A stretch of DNA of 64,000 bases from Pseudoalteromonas sp. MSK9-3 (GTDB taxonomy: Bacteria > Pseudomonadota > Gammaproteobacteria > Enterobacterales > Alteromonadaceae). Both the position numbers and the translations under genes were made by a program. This document shows positions 26,267 through 35,287 of this stretch, one piece after another (position 1 is the stretch's first letter; every line of letters begins with the position of its first letter). The DNA lies in assembly GCF_003590335.1 (NCBI RefSeq), contig NZ_MIET01000071.1, forward strand, positions 62,001 through 126,000. Direction: 5' to 3'. The notes below the pieces were generated by a model, which was given only the letters and a program-made list of their open reading frames with translations, was not told the origin of the DNA and made no database searches.

Positions 26267-27757
26267 ATGCACCAAGTACCTTTATACATCAACGGCGAAT
26301 TTTCACAATCATCTTCAGACACTTGGATTGACGTAGTTAACCCTGCTAATCAAGAAGTGCTGGCTAAAGTGCCCTGTGCGACTGAAGCAGAAGTGCAAGC
26401 TGCTATTACTTCAGCACAAGAAACGTTTAAAACGTGGAAGGAAGTACCTATCTCAGAACGTGCACGTGTAATGATGCGTTATGCCGCACTACTTAAAGAA
26501 CATCACGACGAAATCGCGACCATTATTTGTCATGAACTTGGCAAAACATTTGAAGATGCCAAAGGGGATGTATGGCGTGGTATTGAAGTTGTAGAGCAAG
26601 CGGCCAATGCGCCATCAATGATGATGGGTGAGACGGTAGGTAATGTTGCTCGCAATATCGACACGTATTCTTATATGCAGCCTCTGGGTGTATGTGCAGG
26701 GATCACACCGTTTAACTTCCCAGCGATGATCCCGTTATGGATGTTCCCGCTGGCGATTGTGTGTGGTAACACCTTTATTTTAAAACCTTCTGAACAAGAT
26801 CCACTTACCCCTATGCGTTTAGTGGAGTTATTTGAAGAAGCCGGTGCACCTAAAGGGGTATTGCAAGTAGTACACGGCACTAAACCACAAGTAGACCAAA
26901 TCTTGGAAGCGCCAGAAGTTCGTGCAATTTCATTCGTGGGTTCATGTGGTGTAGGCCAATATATTTATTCAAAAGGCACACAAAATCTAAAACGCGTACA
27001 GGCGTGTGTTGGTGCTAAAAACCATATGGTGATCATGCCTGACTCGAAAAAAGAGCAGCTTATCAACAATTTGGTTGGTTCATCTGTGGGCGCTGCAGGT
27101 CAGCGTTGTATGGGTATATCAGTCGCGGTATTTGTCGGTAATTCTAAAGAGTGGGTTGCTGATTTAAAAGAAGCCTTTACCAAAGTACGTCCTGGTGTTT
27201 GGAATGACTCAGAGGCAGCCTATGGCCCGCAAACTACAGGTGCAGCCAAAGCGCGTATCTTGTCTTTGATTGACAGTGCCAAGCAGCAAGGAGCAACTTG
27301 TTTATTAGATGGCTCTGATTTTACCGTTGAAGGCTATGAAAACGGCAACTGGGTTGGCCCAACATTGTTTACTGATGTCACACCTGAGATGGACTTATAC
27401 AAAGAAGAAATATTTGGTCCAGTCTTAGCGTGTATGTTTGTTGATACGCTAGAAGAGGCCATAGAACTGATCAACAACAGTCCTTATGGTAACGGCACAT
27501 CATTATTTACTTCAAGCGGTGCTGCTGCGCGCAAATTCCAACATCATATTGAAGTGGGTCAAGTGGGTATCAACGTACCTATTCCTGTTCCATTGCCATT
27601 TTTCTCGTTCACAGGGTGGAAAGGATCATTTTACGGTGATCAGCATACTTATGGTAAGCAAGGGGTACGCTTTTACACCGAAACGAAAACCATCACGTCT
27701 CGTTGGTTTGAAGATGATGCCGTATCAGGCCCAAATATGAGTATTAATCTTAAGTAA
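26267..27757 (+). CDS. mmsA: Methylmalonate-semialdehyde dehydrogenase (CoA-acylating)
   Basis: Converts methylmalonate semialdehyde to propionyl-CoA at the end of valine breakdown. The 496-residue aldehyde dehydrogenase has PLGVCAGITPFNFPAMIPLW (about residues 139-158), FILKPSEQDP, SFVGSCGVGQYIY and the catalytic Cys in AAGQRCMGISVAV (about residue 284). The GQRCM context and overall length are typical of MmsA rather than general aldehyde dehydrogenases. A strong GGGGAGGAG ribosome binding site precedes the ATG at 26267. Confidence 0.94.
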   Translation: MHQVPLYINGEFSQSSSDTWIDVVNPANQEVLAKVPCATEAEVQAAITSAQETFKTWKEVPISERARVMMRYAALLKEHHDEIATIICHELGKTFEDAKGDVWRGIEVVEQAANAPSMMMGETVGNVARNIDTYSYMQPLGVCAGITPFNFPAMIPLWMFPLAIVCGNTFILKPSEQDPLTPMRLVELFEEAGAPKGVLQVVHGTKPQVDQILEAPEVRAISFVGSCGVGQYIYSKGTQNLKRVQACVGAKNHMVIMPDSKKEQLINNLVGSSVGAAGQRCMGISVAVFVGNSKEWVADLKEAFTKVRPGVWNDSEAAYGPQTTGAAKARILSLIDSAKQQGATCLLDGSDFTVEGYENGNWVGPTLFTDVTPEMDLYKEEIFGPVLACMFVDTLEEAIELINNSPYGNGTSLFTSSGAAARKFQHHIEVGQVGINVPIPVPLPFFSFTGWKGSFYGDQHTYGKQGVRFYTETKTITSRWFEDDAVSGPNMSINLK

Positions 27758-27810
27758 TACATTAAGTGTCCAGCAAGTAGCCACAAGAGTTACAGACACT
27801 AAGTAGTAGC

Positions 27811-27836
27811 CGAGCGTTATCCCCGCATAACGCTCG
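27811..27836. repeat. 10-bp inverted repeat between mmsA and the acyl-CoA dehydrogenase gene
   Basis: CGAGCGTTAT (27811-27820) and its complement ATAACGCTCG (27827-27836) with a six-base CCCCGC loop form a stable hairpin in the 146-base gap. There is no T-run, so it may be an mRNA processing or attenuation hairpin rather than a full terminator. Confidence 0.55.
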
Positions 27837-27903
27837 CGTATCAATAATTAAAACAATCAAGCCTGCCTGTGTGGGTTTGCATTAGACAACAAAAGAGGTC
27901 TTT

Positions 27904-29061
27904 ATGGACTTTAATCTGAACGAAGATCAACAGGCGTTCGCCGATACAGCATACCAATTTGCAATGAGTGAACTTGCGCCCAATGCAGCTTTGTGGGATC
28001 GCGAACATATTTTCCCAAAAGAGGTTATCAAAAAAGCCGGTGAACTGGGTTTTTGTGGACTTTATACACCTGAAGAAGCCGGTGGTTTAGGGCTGTCGCG
28101 TTTGGACTCCAGCATTATCTTTGAGCAGCTTGCAATGGGATGTACTGCGACAACGGCTATGTTAACGATCCACAATATGGCAACCTGGATGATTGCAAGT
28201 TTTGCCAGTGACACAGTAAAAGCAAGCTATATTGACCAGTTGGTCATGGGGGAGCTGCTGGCTTCATACTGTTTGACCGAGCCTGGTGCGGGATCTGATG
28301 CTGCATCTCTCAAGACAAAAGCGGTATTAGAAGGAGATGAGTACGTACTAAACGGCTCTAAAATGTTTATTTCAGGCGCGGGTGAAACTGACGTATTAGT
28401 GGTGATGGCGCGCACAGGAGAAGCCGGTCCTAAAGGTATTTCGGCATTCTTCGTCCCTGCTGATGCTGTGGGGGTGGAGTACGGTAAAGCTGAAGAAAAG
28501 ATGGGTTGGAATGCACAGCCAACTCGATTAGTGAGCTTTGAAAATGTACGGATCCCAGCAAGTTATTTATTAGGAAAAGAAGGCCAAGGTTTTACATTTG
28601 CCATGCAAGGCTTAGATGGCGGGCGTATTAACATTGCGACTTGTTCTATAGGCACAGCGCAACAAGCATTGAATACGGCAAAAGAATATATGCAAGAGCG
28701 AGAGCAATTTGGTAAGCCTTTAGCTGCTTTTCAAGCATTACAGTTTAAAATTGCTGACATGAACACGGAGCTGGTTGCAGCGCGTCAAATGGTGCGTTTA
28801 GCGGCGTTTAAGTTAGATACGAATGATGCTGAAAAAACCACATACTGTGCCATGGCAAAACGCTTTGCGACCGATGTTGGATTCAAAGTCTGTGATGATG
28901 CACTACAGATCCATGGTGGCTATGGTTATATTAAAGAATATCCGCTAGAACGCCATGTACGAGATGTTCGCGTACACCAAATTCTTGAAGGCACAAACGA
29001 AATCATGCGTGTAATTATTGCACGTCGAATCCTAGCGCAAGGCGCTGCTAACGTATTATAA
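27904..29061 (+). CDS. Acyl-CoA dehydrogenase, probably isobutyryl/2-methylbutyryl-CoA specific
   Basis: FAD-dependent dehydrogenase of 385 residues. Landmarks are CLTEPGAGSDAASLKTKA (about residues 120-137), KMFISGAGETDVLVVMART, GGRINIATCSIGTAQQAL and the C-terminal catalytic base region HQILEGTNEIMRVIIARRI (about 362-380). Placement with 3-hydroxyisobutyryl-CoA hydrolase, mmsB and mmsA points to the branched short-chain acyl-CoA step of valine and isoleucine breakdown. Substrate preference is inferred from context. Confidence 0.88.
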   Translation: MDFNLNEDQQAFADTAYQFAMSELAPNAALWDREHIFPKEVIKKAGELGFCGLYTPEEAGGLGLSRLDSSIIFEQLAMGCTATTAMLTIHNMATWMIASFASDTVKASYIDQLVMGELLASYCLTEPGAGSDAASLKTKAVLEGDEYVLNGSKMFISGAGETDVLVVMARTGEAGPKGISAFFVPADAVGVEYGKAEEKMGWNAQPTRLVSFENVRIPASYLLGKEGQGFTFAMQGLDGGRINIATCSIGTAQQALNTAKEYMQEREQFGKPLAAFQALQFKIADMNTELVAARQMVRLAAFKLDTNDAEKTTYCAMAKRFATDVGFKVCDDALQIHGGYGYIKEYPLERHVRDVRVHQILEGTNEIMRVIIARRILAQGAANVL

Positions 29062-29070
29062 GGACTTCCC

Positions 29071-29847
29071 ATGACAGCACAACTGAAACTTGAAAAGCAA
29101 GGTAGTACAGCCGTAATTACGATGAGCAATCCGCCAGCAAACACGTGGACGCGAGATACGTTAGCGGGTTTGAAAGAGTTGGTATTAGAGCTTAATGCTG
29201 ACAAAAATATTTATGCTTTGGTCATTACGGGCGAAGGTGAAAAGTTCTTTTCAGCAGGGGCCGACTTAAATGTGTTCGCCAGCGGAGACAAAGGCGTTGC
29301 TGCTGATATGTCGCGTGTTTTTGGTGAAGCGTTTGAAACCTTAAGTGACTTTAGAGGCGTATCTATTGCTGCGATAAATGGATTTGCTATGGGTGGCGGA
29401 TTAGAAGTTGCGCTAGCATGTGACATTCGTATTGCAGAAACGCAGGCACAAATGGCATTACCTGAAGCAAAAGTTGGCTTATTACCCTGTGCTGGTGGGA
29501 CGCAGAATTTAGCGTGGTTAGTCGGCGAAGGCTGGGCTAAACGTATGATTTTATGTGGTGAACGTCTTAAAGCAGACAAAGCGCGTGAGATAGGGTTAGT
29601 CGAAGAAGTTGTAGATACAGGGACATCTTTGGAGGCGGCGATTGCATTGGCGACTAAGGTGGCTGATCAAAGCCCGGTGGCGGTCACTGCGTGTAAAGCA
29701 CTTATTCAAAAAGGCCGCACAGGCACGATTAATAGTGCATTGCCTTTAGAGCGTGAGCTATTTGTTACTTTGTTTGATACACAAGACCAAAAAGAAGGCG
29801 TTAATGCCTTTTTAGAAAAACGCAAAGCAAATTGGGTGAATGGTTAA
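29071..29847 (+). CDS. Enoyl-CoA hydratase
   Basis: Crotonase-fold hydratase of 258 residues, likely acting on methacrylyl-CoA or tiglyl-CoA. It shows KFFSAGADLNVF (about residues 59-70), INGFAMGGGLEVALACDIRIA (about 102-122) and ALPEAKVGLLPCAGGTQNL with the two expected glutamates. It starts nine bases after the dehydrogenase and its TAA overlaps the ATG of the hydrolase gene by one base, so translation is coupled. Confidence 0.88.
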   Translation: MTAQLKLEKQGSTAVITMSNPPANTWTRDTLAGLKELVLELNADKNIYALVITGEGEKFFSAGADLNVFASGDKGVAADMSRVFGEAFETLSDFRGVSIAAINGFAMGGGLEVALACDIRIAETQAQMALPEAKVGLLPCAGGTQNLAWLVGEGWAKRMILCGERLKADKAREIGLVEEVVDTGTSLEAAIALATKVADQSPVAVTACKALIQKGRTGTINSALPLERELFVTLFDTQDQKEGVNAFLEKRKANWVNG

Positions 29848-30986
29848 TGGCAAAGTTACAACTATTAAATCAAGCTGATGCGCCTGTGGTGTTTGAGCTA
29901 GCGCATTGTGATAATGGTATGCAGGTTGCTTTTGCGACACTAAATGTACCTAAAGCTCTCAATGCGCTGAATTTAGATATGATCAGGTTGCTTGCCCCCC
30001 AATTAGATGCATGGGCACAAGACGAGCAAGTGGCATTGGTTGTTATTAAAGGAGAGGGTGAAAAAGCTTTTTGCGCCGGAGGTGATGTGGTGAGCCTCTA
30101 TAATGCAATGGCTGCCAATGACGGCAATAACTATATAGAAACGTTTTTTAGTGAAGAGTACCGCCTAGATTATCAAATACATACTTATGAGAAACCGATT
30201 TTACTGTGGGGTAACGGCATTATTATGGGGGGCGGATTAGGGCTCATGGCGGGTGCCAGTCACCGAGTTGTAACAGAAGCAGCACGGATTGCAATGCCTG
30301 AAATCACCATTGGCTTATATCCAGATGTGGGTGGTAGTTACTTTTTGAATAAGATGCCGCAAGGTGTTGGGTTATTTTTAGGATTAACAGGCGCCTCAAT
30401 TAACGCCGCTGATGCACTGTTTGTGGGGTTGGCCGACCATTTTATTGATGCTGAAAAGTATGGTGAGTTGGTTGCAGGTCTATTGGGTATGGAGTGGGGG
30501 AAAACGATGAGTTTGAACCATGACATGCTGGGTGAGATGCTAACTGAGCTTAATAGCGCGTCTATGCAGCCTCCTAAAAGTGAAATTCAGGACAATATTA
30601 ATCAAATCACAGACGTGAATAATTGTCATGATCTCCAAGCTCAGGTTGACTATATTCTATCAATTCCAAGTGATGGAAATAAGTGGTTAAGTAGAGCGCA
30701 ACAATCATTGCGACAGGGTTCCCCATTGAGTGCTGTATTGGTGAGTGAGCAACTTAAACTTGGCAAAGGGCGCTCTTTAAAAGAGTGCTTTATGTTTGAG
30801 TTAGGTATGTCAGTGCAAGCAGGTAAAGCAGGTGAGTTTCAAGAAGGTGTACGTGCACTATTGATTGATAAAGACGGATCGCCAGATTGGCAGTTCAAAT
30901 CAGTGGGTGACGTACCTGGTGACACGATATCAGCCTTTACTGCATCGCGTTGGAATGATGATGCACACCCATTAGCAAATATGTAA
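29847..30986 (+). CDS. 3-hydroxyisobutyryl-CoA hydrolase
   Basis: Crotonase-superfamily thioesterase of valine catabolism releasing 3-hydroxyisobutyrate. The 379-residue protein has the family signature KAFCAGGDVVSLYNAM (about residues 72-87), NGIIMGGGLGLMAGASHRV and MPEITIGLYPDVGGSYFLN (about 149-167), and the longer C-terminal part typical of HIBCH proteins. A TTG 15 bases upstream is in frame, but the ATG at 29847, overlapping the previous stop as TAATG, is the natural start. Confidence 0.92.
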   Translation: MAKLQLLNQADAPVVFELAHCDNGMQVAFATLNVPKALNALNLDMIRLLAPQLDAWAQDEQVALVVIKGEGEKAFCAGGDVVSLYNAMAANDGNNYIETFFSEEYRLDYQIHTYEKPILLWGNGIIMGGGLGLMAGASHRVVTEAARIAMPEITIGLYPDVGGSYFLNKMPQGVGLFLGLTGASINAADALFVGLADHFIDAEKYGELVAGLLGMEWGKTMSLNHDMLGEMLTELNSASMQPPKSEIQDNINQITDVNNCHDLQAQVDYILSIPSDGNKWLSRAQQSLRQGSPLSAVLVSEQLKLGKGRSLKECFMFELGMSVQAGKAGEFQEGVRALLIDKDGSPDWQFKSVGDVPGDTISAFTASRWNDDAHPLANM

Positions 30987-30997
30987 GGAACAAAAAA

Positions 30998-31885
30998 ATG
31001 GCAAAAATAGGATTTATTGGCTTAGGCAATATGGGTGGCCCAATGGCCTGCAACTTGGTTAAAGCCGGGCACTCAGTGACCGTATTTGATTTAAGTTCGG
31101 ATGCAATGGCGCATTTAGCAACACAAGGAGCACAGACTGCAAGCGATGTAACACAGGTATGTGAAGGAGCTGATTATGTGATCAGCATGCTGCCTGCGGG
31201 TAAACATGTGCGTGCTATTTATTGTGGTGAAAATGGCCTAATTAACCATCTAGATACGACGACATTGGTGATCGATTGCTCTACTATTGATGCAGAGTCT
31301 GCACAGTTTGTGGGTAAAACCTTAGGTGATGCGGGTGTTAAATTTGTAGACGCACCAGTATCTGGCGGGGTTGCGGGCGCTGCTGCTGGTACATTGACCT
31401 TTATTGTTGGCGGTAGTCAAAGTGATTTTGACAGCGCAAATAGCGTGCTACCTGATATGGGGAAAAATATTTTTCATGCGGGTGATATTGGCGCAGGCCA
31501 AGTGGCTAAGATCTGTAACAATATGCTGCTAAGTATATTAATGGCCGGAACCAGTGAAGCGCTGCAAATGGGCATTGACCATGGCTTAGATCCAAAAGTA
31601 CTTAGCGAAATCATGCTCAATAGCTCTGGCCGTAACTGGACATTAGAATTGTATAACCCATGTCCAGATGTATTAGAAAACGCCCCAAGCTCAAATGATT
31701 ACAAGCCGGGCTTTATGGTTGACTTAATGGCTAAAGACTTAGGCCTAGCACAGCAAGCAGCACAACAAACGAATTCGGCAACGCCGATGGGTGCACTCGC
31801 GAAAAACTTGTACAACTTGATGCAAAATCAAGGCAAAGGCTCAGAAGACTTTAGCGCGATTTTTAAACTTTTTAGTGAAAAATAA
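30998..31885 (+). CDS. mmsB: 3-hydroxyisobutyrate dehydrogenase
   Basis: NAD-dependent oxidation of 3-hydroxyisobutyrate to methylmalonate semialdehyde, the MmsA substrate. The 295-residue protein starts with the dinucleotide-binding GFIGLGNMGGPMACNLVKAG (about residues 4-23), has the substrate-binding VDAPVSGGVAGAAAGTLTFI (about 117-136) and the catalytic Lys region GQVAKICNNMLL (about 164-175). Length fits the family. It lies 11 bases after the hydrolase gene. Confidence 0.94.
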   Translation: MAKIGFIGLGNMGGPMACNLVKAGHSVTVFDLSSDAMAHLATQGAQTASDVTQVCEGADYVISMLPAGKHVRAIYCGENGLINHLDTTTLVIDCSTIDAESAQFVGKTLGDAGVKFVDAPVSGGVAGAAAGTLTFIVGGSQSDFDSANSVLPDMGKNIFHAGDIGAGQVAKICNNMLLSILMAGTSEALQMGIDHGLDPKVLSEIMLNSSGRNWTLELYNPCPDVLENAPSSNDYKPGFMVDLMAKDLGLAQQAAQQTNSATPMGALAKNLYNLMQNQGKGSEDFSAIFKLFSEK

Positions 31886-31893
31886 GATTCATT

Positions 31894-32655
31894 ATGGATA
31901 TTAAAGATAAAACAGTGGTGATCACTGGTGGTGCGCAGGGCTTAGGTTTTGCAATGGCGACACAAATGGCTGAACTAGGTGCAAACCTTGCGTTGATTGA
32001 TATGCAAGAAGATGTGTTAGCAACTGCGGCTTCTGAGTTAACACAATATGGTACAACAGTTAAAACCTACGTGGCTAACGTGAGTATTGAAGCCGATGTC
32101 GAAGGCGTATTTAACGACATAGTTAGTGATTTTGGTAACATTGCAGTGTTGATCAATAACGCGGGTATTTTACGCGATGGCTTATTACTTAAAGCCAAAG
32201 AAGGTAAAATAATCGACAAAATGTCATTGGCACAATTTCAATCTGTGATTGATGTAAACCTAACAGGCGTTTTCTTGTGTGGCCGTGAAGCCGCAGTGAA
32301 AATGGTTGAAGGTGAGCAAGGTGGCGTGATCATTAATATGTCGAGTGTGGCACGCGCGGGTAATATGGGTCAAACCAATTATTCAGCAGCGAAGAGCGGA
32401 GTTGCAGCCTTAACCACAACATGGGCCAAAGAGCTGGGTCGGTTTGATATTCGTGTGGGCGCGATTGCGCCAGGTGTGATCCGCACGCAAATGACAGATG
32501 CGATGAAGCCAGAAGCCAAAGAGCGCTTAGTTAAAATGAAGCCTGTAGGACGACTTGGCGAAGCGCAAGAGATTGCTCATACCGCTAGATACATCATTGA
32601 AAACGACTTTTTTACCGGTCGAGTGGTAGAAATCGATGGTGGTATTCGTTTGTAA
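31894..32655 (+). CDS. SDR-family 3-hydroxyacyl-CoA dehydrogenase, probable
   Basis: Classical short-chain dehydrogenase of 253 residues with the GGAQGLGFAMA NAD-binding glycine motif (about residues 12-22), NNAGILRDG, the catalytic Ser in NMSSVARAG and YSAAKSG with Tyr and Lys, and GAIAPGVIRTQM. As the last gene of the operon it would fit 2-methyl-3-hydroxybutyryl-CoA oxidation in isoleucine breakdown (ivdG in Shewanella, as I recall). A role in reducing acetoacetyl-CoA cannot be excluded from sequence. Confidence 0.82.
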   Translation: MDIKDKTVVITGGAQGLGFAMATQMAELGANLALIDMQEDVLATAASELTQYGTTVKTYVANVSIEADVEGVFNDIVSDFGNIAVLINNAGILRDGLLLKAKEGKIIDKMSLAQFQSVIDVNLTGVFLCGREAAVKMVEGEQGGVIINMSSVARAGNMGQTNYSAAKSGVAALTTTWAKELGRFDIRVGAIAPGVIRTQMTDAMKPEAKERLVKMKPVGRLGEAQEIAHTARYIIENDFFTGRVVEIDGGIRL

Positions 32656-32688
32656 GCCTAGTACAGTGTACTGACGTACAACGTTGAT

Positions 32689-32719
32689 AAAAAAGCATGG
32701 CTTGCGCTGTGCTTTTTTT
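32689..32719 (+). terminator. Terminator of the valine/isoleucine operon
   Basis: AAAAAAGCATGG (32689-32700) pairs with CTGTGCTTTTTT (32707-32718), 12 bp with two G-T pairs and a CTTGCG loop, followed by a T and G. It lies 34 bases after the SDR stop. Confidence 0.8.
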
Positions 32720-32759
32720 GTTTTGAAATGAAAAACAAGAAAAGGTAATTTCAGGGATC

Positions 32760-33221
32760 ATGATCAGACGTTTAGATAACACCAAGCATGCGGTTGCATC
32801 GCAAATATATGATATTTTTCAAGCATCGTATAAAATTGAAGCTGCATTAATTGGTATTGCGTATTTTCCTCCTCTAGCTCGCACGATAGACGATATTAAC
32901 GCAGCCCAAACCCAATTTTACGGTTATTTTGAAGAACAAGAATTGGCTGCGGTAGTTGAGATTTCGATGCAAGACACGGTACTTAGTATTGAGAGCTTAA
33001 CGGTATCACCGGCTTTTTTTCGAAAGGGTATTGCGCGCAAGCTATTGTGTTTTGTTATGGAGGAATATCCTTTTTCACGCGCGCTTGTAGAGACAGCTGC
33101 GGTGAACGCTCCGGCCATTGCGCTTTATAAAAAACAGGGATTTGTTGCAGTTAAAAAATGGACGCCTGCCCATGGCATTGAAAAAGTTGCTATGTCGATA
33201 ACGAACACGGAACAATCATAA
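32760..33221 (+). CDS. GNAT-family N-acetyltransferase
   Basis: The 153-residue protein has the GNAT core: an acceptor half ending in LSIESLTVSPAFFRKGIARKLLCFV (about residues 78-102, with the acetyl-CoA loop in the form R-K-G-I-A-R), and the C-terminal strand-helix VETAAVNAPAIALYKKQGFVAVKKW (about 111-135). The substrate is unknown. It begins beyond the operon terminator with an AGGGA ribosome binding site immediately upstream, so it is likely transcribed separately. Confidence 0.82.
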   Translation: MIRRLDNTKHAVASQIYDIFQASYKIEAALIGIAYFPPLARTIDDINAAQTQFYGYFEEQELAAVVEISMQDTVLSIESLTVSPAFFRKGIARKLLCFVMEEYPFSRALVETAAVNAPAIALYKKQGFVAVKKWTPAHGIEKVAMSITNTEQS

Positions 33222-33366
33222 ATTAGGCAGTCATAAATAAACCTCATGATTTTACAACGATAATTTTAGTTGATTCATATTTTATTCTCCTTTAGTTTGT
33301 GAGTTACATTTTTGTAACGGTTTGTACTTTTAAAACCTACGGTCACTTAATTACGGAAAATTAATA

Positions 33367-34278
33367 ATGCCCAATATTTCAATGAGAAACTTTATGAGGC
33401 TGGTTGAGGGAGCTCACGGAGGCTTTCGGCAATCGGCATCATCACTGAATAATATTATTATATTGCTAGGAGGCAATGCGCAAAATAGTGTAGATGTACG
33501 AAATATCAATAACCGCACAGCACTTAACATTGAGTCAGAAGTTCATTGCTTACCGGTGGATAAGTTACATCGATATCGTACCGCGCTAGTGTATTTAGGG
33601 AATACGCTGAATATAGACAGTTATGCACGACCCACCAATTATCACATGAGATTTGCTGGCTTCGAATTACAGTGGTACCAATTTCGCCATCAGACCCACG
33701 GTATGATCCGTATTGATAATGCTAGATATATGTTCAAGCACCAATTTAATTTTGAAAGTACCAATGGCGATGATAATACCTTTTCACATTGCTTAACGCG
33801 AGAGCATGTTTGGTACCCAACAGCCAGAGCATACGATCCACCTTTTAATCAGCTACTAGGCCGTGTACCGCAGAGCTTTGTTCAGCCTCCGAATGGTTCA
33901 CAAGGTACTGTGATAGGTGATGATCACTCTACATTCAATCCTGACTATATTGTACGGCGTCCATTAACCATGGGAAGAACCATTGAGATCAGGCAGCGAT
34001 ATCAATATTTACAGCCTGGACGCCAATGGAAAGATATACCAGGCGCGTCATACTTATTAAAGAAAGGCGTTCGTTGGGGGGCTGGGGGAGATCCTTGTTT
34101 TTTCTTTTCCAAAGAAAATTATGCACCAGAAAACTCTCAAGCGTTTCACTTTGAAGTGGAAATTGCACTGGGTAATACGCCCTTGGGAACGTTTAATCGA
34201 TTACCATCACGTGGCGCATTTTCACATGATTCAATTAACAGACAAAGAGAAATAAGAGTGATAGCGGATGGAAGTTAG
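33367..34278 (+). CDS. Unrecognised 303-residue protein
   Basis: I do not recognise this family. The protein has no signal peptide or membrane span and is rich in Asn, Arg, Tyr and Phe. Notable stretches are LLGGNAQNSVDVRNINNRTALNI (about residues 35-57), YHMRFAGFELQWYQFRH (about 92-108) and GVRWGAGGDPCFFFSKENYAPENS (about 236-259). The many aromatic and beta-prone segments suggest a soluble beta-rich fold. It is a single gene between a GNAT gene and the convergent zntB-like gene, with no terminator that I can see. A second Met five codons in is an alternative start. Confidence 0.7.
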   Translation: MPNISMRNFMRLVEGAHGGFRQSASSLNNIIILLGGNAQNSVDVRNINNRTALNIESEVHCLPVDKLHRYRTALVYLGNTLNIDSYARPTNYHMRFAGFELQWYQFRHQTHGMIRIDNARYMFKHQFNFESTNGDDNTFSHCLTREHVWYPTARAYDPPFNQLLGRVPQSFVQPPNGSQGTVIGDDHSTFNPDYIVRRPLTMGRTIEIRQRYQYLQPGRQWKDIPGASYLLKKGVRWGAGGDPCFFFSKENYAPENSQAFHFEVEIALGNTPLGTFNRLPSRGAFSHDSINRQREIRVIADGS

Positions 34279-34338
34279 TGCAGTATTCCAGCAAGTTCTA
34301 CTCACTATTAAAGTATATTAGTTGTCATTTTAGTTCGG

Positions 34339-35262
34339 TTAAAACCACTTTTTGTATCGCATGAGTAAAAATATGACTACTGCGATACATGACATTGTGA
34401 TCATTAATATTTTAAAGGCATGCAAATTATCAATGCCAGGTAGACCACCCACATTCATGCCAAACACACCAGTTAAAAATGACAAAGGTAGAAATATTGC
34501 TGTCACGAGCGATAACACATACATACGTTCACTCTGACGCTCGGCTATTGTGTGCCTATATTCGTCTTGAATTAACACTGTTCTTTCACGTATTACTTCA
34601 AGCGAATCTAGGTATCTGAGTATGTTATTTGCTTGCTCTTTAATTTTAAAACTATGGGTCTTACTGATAAATTCACTAGATCGACTAAATACTTCCAAAG
34701 CATCTCTTTGCGGAGCAATAAAGCGCTTCATTTTGGCCGCTTCTTTACGAATATCAATGGCATTTTGGCGATGAACATCATCCATTGATAAACTGGCTTG
34801 CTCTTCAATTAAATCTAATCCAATGTCTAGCGTTTCTATTTGATCGCTTATTTTATCTGAAATCTTTTCTAACAACATATGGAACCAATCAGCAGGGTGT
34901 TTAAACACGACGCCATAATTGACTGCATCATTTATCTCACTGATTGACCGTAAGCTACGCGCTTGCTTGTCTATTGAAATAACCATATCTTTGGTCATCC
35001 AAATTCGTAACGAAACCATATCATCAGGTTGCGCTAGTTGATTAAAATTGATGGCACGGAGGCAGATAAAAACACCGCCTTCAATGCTTAAGCATTTTGG
35101 ACGCGTTTCTTGCGCAACTAGACTATCTTGAATTGCTTTGGGTATGCTCAATGTCTGCAACACGTCAGCCGGGGTATCGTTATCTATGAGTAAATGGACC
35201 CATTTAAAATGAGAGCCTTGTATACCGAGTAAATGCTCAAACTGAGTCGTATTGTCTTTCAT
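34339..35262 (-). CDS. CorA/ZntB-family divalent cation transporter
   Basis: The 307-residue protein has a long cytoplasmic alpha/beta domain, a stalk helix (about residues 180-245) and two C-terminal membrane spans. The signature loop after the first span is GVFGMNVGGLPGID (about 266-279). The GGLPG extension after GMN is closer to ZntB zinc transporters than to classic CorA magnesium channels. It is the last gene of the rimK-mscS operon, 25 bases after mscS. Metal choice is inferred from the motif only. Confidence 0.85.
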   Translation of the reverse strand: MKDNTTQFEHLLGIQGSHFKWVHLLIDNDTPADVLQTLSIPKAIQDSLVAQETRPKCLSIEGGVFICLRAINFNQLAQPDDMVSLRIWMTKDMVISIDKQARSLRSISEINDAVNYGVVFKHPADWFHMLLEKISDKISDQIETLDIGLDLIEEQASLSMDDVHRQNAIDIRKEAAKMKRFIAPQRDALEVFSRSSEFISKTHSFKIKEQANNILRYLDSLEVIRERTVLIQDEYRHTIAERQSERMYVLSLVTAIFLPLSFLTGVFGMNVGGLPGIDNLHAFKILMITMSCIAVVIFLLMRYKKWF

Positions 35263-35287
35263 CTTCCAACTCCATAATATATTACCA

